Positions 27,601-36,312 of a stretch of DNA of 64,000 nucleotides are shown here, in pieces. The position numbers were made by a program, and so were the translations under genes. The notes under the pieces were generated by a model. It made no database searches. It was not told the origin of the DNA and saw nothing but the letters and a program-made list of their open reading frames with translations. The stretch is from the NCBI RefSeq assembly GCF_018343625.1, contig NZ_JAGYPG010000006.1:1-64000 (forward strand). The letters are read 5' to 3'. Numbering within the stretch: position 1 is the first letter of the stretch; each line of letters opens with the position of its first letter. Source of the stretch: Lederbergia citri. Its GTDB lineage: Bacteria; Bacillota; Bacilli; Bacillales; Bacillaceae_C.

Positions 27601-28245
27601 GGACGCGATCGTCAGCATGAGATTGTTGTCCAAGGTGAAATTGAGACACGCACATATAACGCGCCGTATACTGCACGTTTAAAAGTTGCAGTTAATGATC
27701 AAGTTACACGCGGTCAAGAATTAACAGAAGGGTCAATTGATCCGAAAGAATTACTTCGTGTTCGCGATGTTGCTGCAGTTCAAGAGTATTTGCTTCTTGA
27801 AGTTCAAAAGGTTTACCGTATGCAAGGGGTTGAGATTGGCGATAAGCACGTTGAAGTAATGGTTCGCCAAATGCTCAGAAAAGTACGTGTGGCTGATGCA
27901 GGTGATACAGATGTATTACCGGGTACACTACTTGATGTCCACCAATTTACGGATGCCAACCAAAAAGCACTTCTTGAAGGAAAACAACCTGCAACCGGTC
28001 GTCCAGTGTTGTTAGGTATTACAAAAGCTTCACTAGAAACAGACTCTTTCTTGTCGGCTGCTTCTTTCCAAGAGACAACTCGCGTACTTACAGACGCTGC
28101 CATCAAAGGAAAGACAGACGAACTACTTGGCTTAAAAGAGAATGTCATTATCGGAAAGCTCGTTCCTGCTGGAACAGGGATGCAGAGGTATCGCAAGGCA
28201 GCTTCCGTTATGGTAGAAGAAGACGAAGTAGTGAACGCAGAGTAA
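24652..28245 (+). CDS. rpoC: RNA polymerase beta' subunit
   Basis: A 1197-residue subunit carrying the catalytic Mg-binding loop [15 protein letters not shown] near residue 447. The N-terminal zinc ribbon is [20 protein letters not shown] near residues 60-80, and a second zinc site lies around [17 protein letters not shown] near 895. TTG 24652 start ([20 protein letters not shown]) with AAGGGAGGTAG upstream. It follows rpoB by 56 nt. Confidence 0.97.
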   Translation: [1197 protein letters not shown]

Positions 28246-28269
28246 GTAATTTCAATCGTATTTATAATG

Positions 28270-28312
28270 TTGCTAGTCGGCGGCTTTGTCGGCTAGCAAT
28301 ATCTCTTGTTTA
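28270..28312 (+). terminator. Probable rpoBC terminator
   Basis: A 12-bp stem with two G-T pairs, TTGCTAGTCGGC paired with GTCGGCTAGCAA (28270-28299), loop about 6 nt. The following ATATCTCTTGTTT is only moderately T-rich, so termination may be partial. Confidence 0.65.
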
Positions 28313-28364
28313 AAACAGATAAACATGCGATTCCGCTTTTCTTATATGTTTTTTACATTTTTTA

Positions 28365-28393
28365 TTGACATAGAAAATGACAGATGTTACTAT
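28365..28393 (+). promoter_or_regulatory. Promoter for rplGB
   Basis: TTGACA (28365-28370), 17 bp, TACTAT (28388-28393): a near-consensus SigA promoter 50 bp before the rplGB start. Confidence 0.8.
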
Positions 28394-28442
28394 ATTCAAG
28401 GTGCTCCTATCATTATACCTGTTACTTTGGAGGATATGGAAA

Positions 28443-28691
28443 ATGTCTTATGAAAAAGTGTCACAGGCTTCAAATGTGATCGTAGGAACAAAACAGACAG
28501 TAAGAGCTCTTAAATCAGGGCATGTACAAGAAGTATTCGTTGCATCTGATGCAGATTCACGAATTACGGAAAGTATTATTCACACAGCTGAAGAAATGGA
28601 TGTACCCATTACAATAGTGGACTCTATGAAAAAGCTTGGGAAAGCATGCGGCATTGATGTCGGAGCAACAACTGTTGCCATTATTCATTAA
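28443..28691 (+). CDS. rplGB: L7Ae-family ribosomal protein YbxF
   Basis: An 82-residue kink-turn RNA-binding protein of the L7Ae/L30e family, homologous to B. subtilis YbxF. Conserved features are VIVGTKQTVRALKSG, VFVASDADSRITE and GKACGIDVGATTVAI. ATG 28443 follows GGAGGATATGG; the 22-residue upstream extension is not conserved. In Bacillus it always lies between rpoC and rpsL. Its exact role on the ribosome is unsettled. Confidence 0.9.
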   Translation: MSYEKVSQASNVIVGTKQTVRALKSGHVQEVFVASDADSRITESIIHTAEEMDVPITIVDSMKKLGKACGIDVGATTVAIIH

Positions 28692-28695
28692 AGGT

Positions 28696-28734
28696 GTTTT
28701 TGCAGTATTTTCACCTGCAAAAACTTGTTTTTTG
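28696..28734 (+). terminator. Terminator/attenuator between rplGB and rpsL
   Basis: A perfect 10-bp stem GTTTTTGCAG (28696-28705) and CTGCAAAAAC (28715-28724), 9-nt loop, then TTGTTTTTTG. No obvious promoter lies in the 60 bp left before rpsL, so readthrough or antitermination may set rpsL expression. Confidence 0.8.
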
Positions 28735-28793
28735 CCTTAAAAAGAACCACCTGGATGTGTGGGCTTATAAAAAGACCGAAGGGAGGAACAAAA

Positions 28794-29213
28794 ATGCCTA
28801 CAATTAACCAATTAGTGCGTAAAAACAGAAAGTCAAAAGTGACAACTTCTGACTCTCCAGCACTTAACAAAGGTTATAACAGCTTTAAGAAAGTGAACAC
28901 AAACGTATCTTCACCTCAAAAGCGTGGAGTATGTACACGTGTTGGTACAATGACTCCGAAAAAACCAAACTCAGCATTGCGTAAATATGCGCGTGTTCGT
29001 TTGACAAACGGAATCGAGGTAACAGCTTATATCCCTGGTATTGGCCATAACCTACAAGAGCACAGTGTTGTGCTTATTCGTGGAGGCCGTGTAAAAGACT
29101 TACCGGGTGTGCGTTATCACATTGTACGTGGAGCACTTGATACTGCTGGTGTTGAAAACCGTGCACAAAGCCGCTCTAAATACGGTACGAAAAAACCTAA
29201 AGTTAAAAAATAA
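28794..29213 (+). CDS. rpsL: Ribosomal protein S12
   Basis: A 139-residue decoding-centre protein. The streptomycin-relevant region TPKKPNSALRKYARVRL keeps the susceptible-type lysine, and the second site RGGRVKDLPGVRYH is intact. ATG 28794 follows AGGGAGGAAC; the ORF extension to 28725 is unconserved. It begins the str gene group rpsL-rpsG-fusA-tuf. Confidence 0.97.
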   Translation: MPTINQLVRKNRKSKVTTSDSPALNKGYNSFKKVNTNVSSPQKRGVCTRVGTMTPKKPNSALRKYARVRLTNGIEVTAYIPGIGHNLQEHSVVLIRGGRVKDLPGVRYHIVRGALDTAGVENRAQSRSKYGTKKPKVKK

Positions 29214-29250
29214 TTCATATTAAATACAATCATCGAAAGGAGGAACACCG

Positions 29251-29721
29251 ATGCCACGTAAAGGACCTGTAGCAAAAAGAGACGTATTACCGGATCCAAT
29301 TCACAACTCAAAGCTTGTAACTCGTCTAATCAACAAGCTTATGGTAGACGGTAAAAGAGGTAAAGCACAAACAATTCTTTATGCAGCTTTTGATATCATC
29401 CAAGACCGTACAGGTAAGGATGCTATGGAAGTATTCGATCAAGCTTTGAAAAATATTATGCCAGTATTGGAAGTTAGAGCTCGCCGTGTAGGTGGTGCTA
29501 ACTACCAAGTACCAGTTGAAGTTCGTCCAGACCGCCGTTCAACATTAGGATTGCGCTGGTTAGTAAACTACGCTCGTCTTCGCGGAGAAAAAACAATGGA
29601 AGAGCGTCTAGCTCATGAAATTATGGACGCAGCCAATAATACTGGAGCTTCTGTTAAAAAGCGTGAAGATATGCATAAAATGGCTGAAGCAAACAAAGCA
29701 TTTGCACATTATCGCTGGTAA
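29251..29721 (+). CDS. rpsG: Ribosomal protein S7
   Basis: A 156-residue primary 16S rRNA-binding protein of the 30S head. The N-terminal MPRKGPVAKRDVLPDP and central ARRVGGANYQVPVEVRPDRR are the family signatures. AAAGGAGGAACACC precedes ATG 29251. The length is standard. Confidence 0.97.
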   Translation: MPRKGPVAKRDVLPDPIHNSKLVTRLINKLMVDGKRGKAQTILYAAFDIIQDRTGKDAMEVFDQALKNIMPVLEVRARRVGGANYQVPVEVRPDRRSTLGLRWLVNYARLRGEKTMEERLAHEIMDAANNTGASVKKREDMHKMAEANKAFAHYRW

Positions 29722-29772
29722 GATATCATTTTATAAAATTTTACTACTCATCCCAGGAAGGAGAAATACGAA

Positions 29773-31851
29773 ATGCCAAGAGAATTCTCCTTAGAAAAGA
29801 CTCGTAATATCGGAATTATGGCTCATATTGATGCCGGTAAAACTACTACTACCGAACGTATTCTTTTCTATACAGGGCGCATTCATAAAATTGGTGAAAC
29901 ACATGAAGGTGCTTCACAAATGGACTGGATGGAACAGGAGCAGGAGCGCGGGATTACCATTACATCTGCTGCAACAACTGCACAATGGAAAGGCTACCGT
30001 GTAAACATCATTGACACACCAGGGCACGTAGACTTCACAGTTGAAGTTGAACGTTCTTTACGTGTACTTGATGGAGCTGTAACTGTACTTGACGCTCAAT
30101 CAGGTGTTGAGCCTCAAACTGAAACAGTTTGGCGCCAAGCAACAACTTACGGTGTTCCACGGATTGTATTCGTTAATAAAATGGATAAAATCGGTGCGGA
30201 CTTCCTATACTCTGTTAAAACACTTCATGATCGTCTACAAGCAAATGCACATCCAATTCAACTTCCAATTGGTGCAGAAGATACCTTCACAGGTATGGTT
30301 GATCTTGTAGAAATGAAAGCATGGTTCTACGAAGGAGACGCAGCACTTGATGCTGTTGAAGGAGAAATTCCTGAAGATCTACGTGACCAAGCGGAAGAAA
30401 TGCGCGCAGGCTTAATTGAGGCTGTTGCGGATTTTGATGAAGAACTTATGATGAAATATCTCGAAGGAGAAGAAATCTCCGTCGAAGAATTAAAAGCTGC
30501 CATCCGTCAGGCAACATTGAAGGTAGAATTTTACCCAGTTCTTTGCGGAACAGCATTTAAAAACAAAGGTGTTCAGAAAGTACTTGACGCAGTTCTTGAT
30601 TACTTGCCTGCACCGACTGATATTGAATCTATTAAAGGGATTGTTCCTGATACAGACGAAGAGGTTGCTCGTCATGCTGACGATAGCGAGCCATTCTCGG
30701 CACTTGCTTTCAAAGTAATGACCGACCCTTATGTTGGTCGTCTAACGTTCTTCCGTGTATACTCTGGAACTTTGAACTCTGGATCTTACGTTCAAAACTC
30801 CACGAAAGGTAAACGCGAACGTATCGGACGTATTCTGCAAATGCATGCCAATCACCGTGAAGAAATTTCTACTGCATACAGTGGGGATATCGCAGCTGCG
30901 GTTGGTCTAAAAGATACAGGTACGGGAGACACACTATGTGACGAAAAAGATTTAGTTATCTTAGAGTCTATGGAATTCCCTGAACCAGTTATCTCAGTTG
31001 CAATTGAACCGAAATCTAAAGCAGACCAAGACAAAATGGGTTCTGCCCTTGCAAAGCTTCAAGAAGAGGATCCTACATTCCGTGCGGAAACAAATCCTGA
31101 AACAGGTCAAGTTGTTATCTCTGGTATGGGTGAGCTTCACTTAGACATCCTTGTTGACCGTATGAGACGTGAATTCAAGGTAGAAGCAAACGTCGGTGCT
31201 CCTCAAGTATCATACCGTGAAACATTCCGTACTTCTGCTCAAGTAGAAGGTAAGTTCGTTCGCCAATCCGGTGGTCGTGGACAATTCGGTCATGTATGGA
31301 TTGAATTCTCCCCTAACGAAGAAGGAAAAGGCTTCGAATTTGAAAATGGAATCGTGGGTGGGGTTGTTCCTCGTGAATATGTCCCTGCTGTACAAGCTGG
31401 TCTTGAAGATTCAATGGCAAACGGTGTACTTGCTGGTTACCCATTAATCGACGTTAAAGCGAGACTATTTGACGGTTCTTACCATGATGTTGACTCGAGT
31501 GAGATGGCATTTAAAATCGCAGCTTCTATGGCACTTAAAAACGCTGTGAAAAAATGTAACCCAGTATTGCTTGAGCCACTTATGAAAGTTGAAGTCGTAA
31601 TCCCTGAGGAATACCTTGGAGATATCATGGGTGATATTACATCACGCCGTGGACGTGTAGAAGGAATGGAAGCACGTGGAAACGCACAAGTCGTTAAAGC
31701 GTTCGTTCCTCTTGCCGAAATGTTTGGTTATGCAACATCACTTCGTTCTAATACACAAGGTCGTGGAACATATACAATGTTCTTTGATCATTACGAAGAA
31801 GTGCCGAAATCAATTTCGGAAGAAATTATCAAAAAAAATAGCGGTCAATAA
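29773..31851 (+). CDS. fusA: Elongation factor G
   Basis: A 692-residue translocase GTPase. G1 AHIDAGKTTTTERIL lies at residues 17-31, switch II DTPGHVDFT near 81 and NKMD near 136; domains III-V follow and end with the usual FGYATSLRSNTQGRGTYTM. Its length equals B. subtilis EF-G. An AAGGAG site precedes it. It lies 51 nt after rpsG and 128 nt before tuf. Confidence 0.97.
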   Translation: MPREFSLEKTRNIGIMAHIDAGKTTTTERILFYTGRIHKIGETHEGASQMDWMEQEQERGITITSAATTAQWKGYRVNIIDTPGHVDFTVEVERSLRVLDGAVTVLDAQSGVEPQTETVWRQATTYGVPRIVFVNKMDKIGADFLYSVKTLHDRLQANAHPIQLPIGAEDTFTGMVDLVEMKAWFYEGDAALDAVEGEIPEDLRDQAEEMRAGLIEAVADFDEELMMKYLEGEEISVEELKAAIRQATLKVEFYPVLCGTAFKNKGVQKVLDAVLDYLPAPTDIESIKGIVPDTDEEVARHADDSEPFSALAFKVMTDPYVGRLTFFRVYSGTLNSGSYVQNSTKGKRERIGRILQMHANHREEISTAYSGDIAAAVGLKDTGTGDTLCDEKDLVILESMEFPEPVISVAIEPKSKADQDKMGSALAKLQEEDPTFRAETNPETGQVVISGMGELHLDILVDRMRREFKVEANVGAPQVSYRETFRTSAQVEGKFVRQSGGRGQFGHVWIEFSPNEEGKGFEFENGIVGGVVPREYVPAVQAGLEDSMANGVLAGYPLIDVKARLFDGSYHDVDSSEMAFKIAASMALKNAVKKCNPVLLEPLMKVEVVIPEEYLGDIMGDITSRRGRVEGMEARGNAQVVKAFVPLAEMFGYATSLRSNTQGRGTYTMFFDHYEEVPKSISEEIIKKNSGQ

Positions 31852-31902
31852 TTGATTTTATATCATTAATCAAGTATAACTACTATTAGATATGCTAGGA
31901 GT

Positions 31903-31934
31903 CGCTTTAAAATTAATATTCTAGTTTTAAAGCG
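31903..31934 (+). promoter_or_regulatory. Hairpin in the fusA-tuf spacer
   Basis: Perfect inverted repeat CGCTTTAAAA (31903-31912) and TTTTAAAGCG (31925-31934). No direct T run follows, so it is more likely an mRNA processing or stability element, or a weak terminator, in the tuf leader. Confidence 0.5.
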
Positions 31935-31979
31935 CCTCTCATACTTACTATTTTTCTTAAATAAAAGGAGGATTTTCAA

Positions 31980-33167
31980 ATGGCTAAAGCTAAATTTGAT
32001 CGTTCCAAAGAACATGCTAATATTGGTACTATTGGTCACGTTGACCATGGTAAAACAACTCTTACAGCTGCTATTACGACAGTTATGTCAAAACGTGGCG
32101 GCGGAGAAGCTAAAGGTTATGACATGATCGATAACGCTCCTGAAGAGCGCGAGCGTGGAATTACAATCTCTACTTCTCACGTTGAATATGAAACTGAAAA
32201 GCGTCACTACGCACACGTTGATTGCCCAGGACACGCTGACTATGTAAAAAACATGATCACTGGTGCTGCGCAAATGGACGGAGCTATTCTTGTAGTTTCT
32301 GCTGCTGACGGCCCAATGCCACAAACTCGTGAGCACATTCTTCTTTCTCGTAACGTAGGTGTTCCTTACATCGTTGTATTCATGAACAAATGTGACATGG
32401 TTGACGATGAAGAACTTCTTGAGCTAGTAGAAATGGAGATTCGTGATCTTCTTTCTGAATATGATTTCCCTGGCGACGACATTCCTGTTGTTAAAGGTTC
32501 TGCTCTTAGAGCTCTTGAAGGAGACCCTGAGTGGGAAGAAAAAATCGTTGAACTAATGGACGCTGTTGACGACTACGTACCAACTCCAGAACGTGACACT
32601 GACAAGCCATTCATGATGCCTGTTGAGGACGTATTCTCTATCACAGGTCGTGGTACAGTTGCTACTGGACGTGTAGAGCGTGGACAAGTTAAAGTCGGTG
32701 AAGAAGTTGAAATCATCGGTCTTGCTGAAGAATCAAGAAAAGTTGTTGTAACTGGAGTTGAAATGTTCCGTAAGCTTCTTGACTTTGCAGAAGCTGGAGA
32801 CAACATCGGTGCTCTTCTTCGTGGTGTAGCACGTGAAGAAATTCAACGTGGTCAAGTATTAGCAAAGCCTGGTACAATCACACCACATACAAACTTCAAA
32901 GCTGAAGTTTACGTATTATCTAAAGAAGAAGGTGGACGTCATACTCCATTCTTCACTAACTACCGCCCACAATTCTACTTCCGTACTACTGACGTAACTG
33001 GAATCGTTCATCTTCCAGAAGGAGTAGAAATGGTAATGCCTGGCGACAACGTAGAAATGACTGTTGAATTGATTTCACCAATCGCGATCGAAGACGGAAC
33101 TCGTTTCTCTATCCGTGAAGGTGGACGTACAGTTGGTTCTGGCGTTGTATCAACAATCGAAAAGTAA
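31980..33167 (+). CDS. tuf: Elongation factor Tu
   Basis: A 395-residue GTPase delivering aminoacyl-tRNA. G1 GHVDHGKTTLTAAI lies at residue 19, DCPGHADYVKNMITGAAQMD near 81 and NKCD near 136. Domain II has GRGTVATGRVERG and domain III ends REGGRTVGSGVVSTIEK. AAAGGAGGATTTTCAA precedes ATG 31980. Confidence 0.97.
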   Translation: MAKAKFDRSKEHANIGTIGHVDHGKTTLTAAITTVMSKRGGGEAKGYDMIDNAPEERERGITISTSHVEYETEKRHYAHVDCPGHADYVKNMITGAAQMDGAILVVSAADGPMPQTREHILLSRNVGVPYIVVFMNKCDMVDDEELLELVEMEIRDLLSEYDFPGDDIPVVKGSALRALEGDPEWEEKIVELMDAVDDYVPTPERDTDKPFMMPVEDVFSITGRGTVATGRVERGQVKVGEEVEIIGLAEESRKVVVTGVEMFRKLLDFAEAGDNIGALLRGVAREEIQRGQVLAKPGTITPHTNFKAEVYVLSKEEGGRHTPFFTNYRPQFYFRTTDVTGIVHLPEGVEMVMPGDNVEMTVELISPIAIEDGTRFSIREGGRTVGSGVVSTIEK

Positions 33168-33174
33168 TAATGAT

Positions 33175-33212
33175 AAAAAGCAGCAAGGGATTCATTCCCT
33201 GCTGCTTTTTTG
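33175..33212 (+). terminator. tuf terminator
   Basis: Strong hairpin AAAAAGCAGCAAGGGA (33175-33190) with TCCCTGCTGCTTTTT (33196-33210), 5-nt loop and T run. It separates the str genes from the inserted transporter locus. Confidence 0.92.
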
Positions 33213-33321
33213 TTTTTGTATTTTTTCATTATCGAGGATTTTTTATGAAATAGTAGTTGAAACATTTTTTTAATATTATTACTAATACCAACTTGCAGGG
33301 ATAGAGTTCGAGATTAGCAAA

Positions 33322-33530
33322 AGAACGATGGTGTTTGTCACGATTGTTGTTCGATTGCTCTTGAATTGCACAAGAATATAGGAATTTTTTACAATTGCTG
33401 AGCGATTGGACTTGATTCGCACAAAAACTTGGGCATTTGCTACAATTGTTGTACAATCCGCCTTGAATCGTACAAGCACTCTTGAATATGCTACAATTGC
33501 TGTTCGATTGATTTTGACAATTTTGACCAA
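33322..33530. repeat. 51-bp tandem repeat (four or more units)
   Basis: Units start at 33340, 33391, 33442 and 33493 (motif ACAATTGCTGTTCGATTG and variants), each exactly 51 bp apart. A decayed partial unit lies to the left. Between them recurs a CTTGAATCGTACAAG-type segment. Because 51 = 17 codons, frames on both strands stay open; on the minus strand the product would be a 17-residue repeat (FKSNRTTIVANAQVLVR type). No ribosome site or good start supports translation. The rest of 33213-33725 shows no gene. Confidence 0.85.
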
Positions 33531-33725
33531 GAGGGGACTGTCACCGCAACTAGTCAAGACGACCGTGTTGAATTATTTAAGAAAGGGAAGGAGAAATCTA
33601 ATAGTCGATTTGCAGCTGTTGGGAGACACAAATGGTGAGCATCCTCGGCACTTGGAGTTCCTGTGGGCTATTTAATATATTTTTCATCTGCAAGAGTACG
33701 TCTCTTCCCCTCCAAGCAACTAACT

Positions 33726-34604
33726 TTAAACGACCTGAATTAATTTCTTCTGTTTTAATTTCCTCATTACTACTCCGTGTGACGGTGAAAATAGCAGCGT
33801 GATTAAAAATATCCCGCCCGCTACACAAATCATGCTGCCTGCAATGGATGCGTCCAATATACTGGCTACATAATAACCGATAATGGAACTAATACAGCCA
33901 ATGATAATTGTATAAAAAATCATTCGACTAAGCTTTTCAGTCAATAAATAGGCAGTTGCGGGTGGCACGACTAGCATTCCAACGACGAGAATGGCTCCAA
34001 CACTTTCAAAGGAAGCAACCGTTGTAACCGAAACGAGTCCCATAAGTAAATAATGAAACAAAGCAACGGGAATTCCAACGGCTGCTGCCATTGCTGGATC
34101 AAAGGAACAAATTTTAAACTGTTTATAGAATAAAGAAATAACGAGCACACTGAATAACAAGGAGAGGCCGACTCCCCATACAGTTTTCGGACCTATACCG
34201 ATGCCCATAAAATCAATCGTGTTCCATGGTACATAAGCAATTTCACCGTAGAGAACACAATCTAAATCCAAATCGATATCCCTCGTGAACAAGCTAATGA
34301 GGACAATTCCAACTGCAAACAATGCTGTAAATACTACTCCGATCGAAGCATCAGACTGGACACCGCTTTGAGTGAAGAGTTGGATTAAGAATACGGTAAT
34401 GAGTCCGATGATCGCCGCACCAAATAGCATTACCAATGAGTCTCTTGACCCGCTAATAAGAAAGGCGATGACGATGCCTGGAAGAACGGCATGACTGATT
34501 GCATCTCCGATCATAGCCATTTTTCGTAATACTAGAAAGCATCCGACAAGACCGCAGGCACTTGCCACCAATGCCCCAGTTAAAATAATCCAAAAAGCAC
34601 TCAC
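33726..34604 (-). CDS. mntD: MntD-type manganese ABC transporter permease
   Basis: A 292-residue ABC-3 family membrane protein with about eight to nine hydrophobic helices, starting SAFWIILTGALVASACGLVG and containing ALVGCFLVLRKMAMIGDAIS and AVGIPVALFHYLL. It forms the metal channel with MntC. The GTG start overlaps the mntC stop (GTGA), and GGAGAGGAC precedes it. Last gene of the minus-strand operon; no clear terminator follows. Confidence 0.88.
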   Translation of the reverse strand: MSAFWIILTGALVASACGLVGCFLVLRKMAMIGDAISHAVLPGIVIAFLISGSRDSLVMLFGAAIIGLITVFLIQLFTQSGVQSDASIGVVFTALFAVGIVLISLFTRDIDLDLDCVLYGEIAYVPWNTIDFMGIGIGPKTVWGVGLSLLFSVLVISLFYKQFKICSFDPAMAAAVGIPVALFHYLLMGLVSVTTVASFESVGAILVVGMLVVPPATAYLLTEKLSRMIFYTIIIGCISSIIGYYVASILDASIAGSMICVAGGIFLITLLFSPSHGVVMRKLKQKKLIQVV

Positions 34605-35530
34605 ACCGTCCTCTCCTTTCCTTTTAATTTGACTCTAGATGTTTTTACTGCACGTTTCGCCAGGAGGTGAATTAGAAGTTTAGATAATAATCCTCTTCCC
34701 GGGGCAAATATGACGGATAAAATGAAAAATGCGGTCGCCGCAAGGACAATGATTGGGCCAGTAGGCAAGTTGTTGCCACTCGCACTTATATACGTTCCCA
34801 CCATGCCGCTAAGCGCTCCAAAGATTCCGGACAAAAATACCATTACGCTTAGCTTTTCTGTCCAATATCTAGCTGAAACAGCAGGCGTAATAAGCAAGGC
34901 AGACATCAGAACGACACCAACAGCCTGGATTCCAATTACGACTGCCATTACAATAAGAAGCATGATCAGCTGCTCTAGAAAAGCAACGGGAAATCCCATC
35001 CCACTAGCAAATCCAGGGTCAAAGCTTGTTAATTTAAATTCCTTAAAGAGAAGTATACATACGCTTATCAATATAATAGAGGTGATAGCCATAATTAACA
35101 CATCTGATAAAACGAGAGCGGCCGCTTGCCCGAATAAAAATTTATCTAACCCACTTTGATTTCCAGTCCCACTATGTTGAATCTCAGTAAGAAGAACGAT
35201 ACCAAGTCCAAAAAAAACAGTTAGGACAATGGCTAAAGCTGAATCTTGTTTAATTCTAGTGTGGCGGGTGATAAACCCAATTCCAAATGTTGCAATGATT
35301 CCGGCTATCGATGCACCAATTAAAAAGAAAAAAACTGACTTTGAGCCTGTTAGCATAAAGGCAATACAAACGCCAGGGAGAGCTGCATGAGACAAAGCAT
35401 CTCCCATTAACGATTGTTTTCGTAAATAGGCAAAACTTCCAATGACTCCACTGCATAAGCCGAGCAACATGCTGCCAAAAAGGATCCACTGTGTATTTGG
35501 ATCTAAAAAGATTTTTAATCCTTCAAGCAT
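34601..35530 (-). CDS. mntC: MntC-type manganese ABC transporter permease
   Basis: A 309-residue ABC-3 permease paralogous to its neighbour (AYLRKQSLMGDALSHAALPG, GMGFPVAFLEQLIMLL). It lacks the long C-terminal extension I recall for B. subtilis MntC (about 435 residues), so it resembles the compact TroC/TroD type. ATG at 35530 is favoured by the GGAAGGTGA site just upstream; GTG at 35539 is an alternative. Two different permeases in one operon are characteristic of Mn-type (TroABCD/MntABCD) systems. Confidence 0.85.
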   Translation of the reverse strand: MLEGLKIFLDPNTQWILFGSMLLGLCSGVIGSFAYLRKQSLMGDALSHAALPGVCIAFMLTGSKSVFFFLIGASIAGIIATFGIGFITRHTRIKQDSALAIVLTVFFGLGIVLLTEIQHSGTGNQSGLDKFLFGQAAALVLSDVLIMAITSIILISVCILLFKEFKLTSFDPGFASGMGFPVAFLEQLIMLLIVMAVVIGIQAVGVVLMSALLITPAVSARYWTEKLSVMVFLSGIFGALSGMVGTYISASGNNLPTGPIIVLAATAFFILSVIFAPGRGLLSKLLIHLLAKRAVKTSRVKLKGKERTV

Positions 35531-35545
35531 TTTGTTCACCTTCCT

Positions 35546-36301
35546 TTACGTAATGATTAGAGAGGATTGATTTTCATTTTCAAGCATAGCAAGTTTTCCG
35601 CCATATGTTTGCTGTAGTTTTTCAGGAGTAAATACACTATTTGTCGGTCCAAAAGCTTTCAATTCAACATTTAATAAAAGCACCCAGTCGAAATAGTCTT
35701 TAACTGTTGCTAAATCGTGGTGGACAACAAGCACTGTCTTTCCCTCTGCTTTTAAATCATTCAATAGTGTAATAATAGCCTTTTCAGTTGCTGCATCTAC
35801 CCCTACAAAGGGTTCATCCATAAAATACAACTTTGCATCCTGTGCCAGCGCTCGAGCTAAAAAAATCCGTTGCTGCTGGCCGCCTGAAAGTTGGCTAATT
35901 TGCCTTGAGGCAAAGTCGGCCATACCAACTTTGTCTAAGCATTCCATTGCAAAATCTTTTTCTGCCCGACCCGGTCTTTTTATCCACCCTAAATGTCCAT
36001 ATCTCCCCATCATGACCACATCTAATGCATTTGTTGGAAAGTCCCAATCAACCGATTCCCTTTGCGGGACATATCCTACAATTTTTCGTTGGAGACGATA
36101 AGGACGTCCATATATTTCTACTGAGCCTGATAAACGGGGAATTAATCCAAGTGCCGCTTTAATTAAGGTAGATTTTCCGGCTCCATTCGGGCCGACAATC
36201 CCAATTAATTTCCCTTCCGGTACTTCGAAAGAAATATTTCGAAGTACCGGTTTTTTTTGATAAGCAACAGATAAATCATTTATGTTTAATGGGGTACTCA
36301 T
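35546..36301 (-). CDS. mntB: MntB-type manganese ABC transporter ATPase
   Basis: A 251-residue ATP-binding subunit. Walker A is VGPNGAGKSTLIKAAL near residue 37, the signature LSGGQQQRIFLARAL near 140, Walker B LYFMDEPFVGVD near 160, and the switch histidine lies in LVVHHDLATVKDYFDWVLLL. These sequences are typical of metal ABC transporters (TroB/MntB). It is 11 nt from mntA and 15 nt from the mntC start, so cotranscribed. Confidence 0.92.
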   Translation of the reverse strand: MSTPLNINDLSVAYQKKPVLRNISFEVPEGKLIGIVGPNGAGKSTLIKAALGLIPRLSGSVEIYGRPYRLQRKIVGYVPQRESVDWDFPTNALDVVMMGRYGHLGWIKRPGRAEKDFAMECLDKVGMADFASRQISQLSGGQQQRIFLARALAQDAKLYFMDEPFVGVDAATEKAIITLLNDLKAEGKTVLVVHHDLATVKDYFDWVLLLNVELKAFGPTNSVFTPEKLQQTYGGKLAMLENENQSSLIIT

Positions 36302-36312
36302 ATCCTATCCTC

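Noticed and set aside
33282..33557. Minus-strand frame encoding a 17-residue repeat protein
   Set aside because: Open only because the DNA repeat period is 51; TTG start without ribosome site. Kept as a repeat, not a gene.
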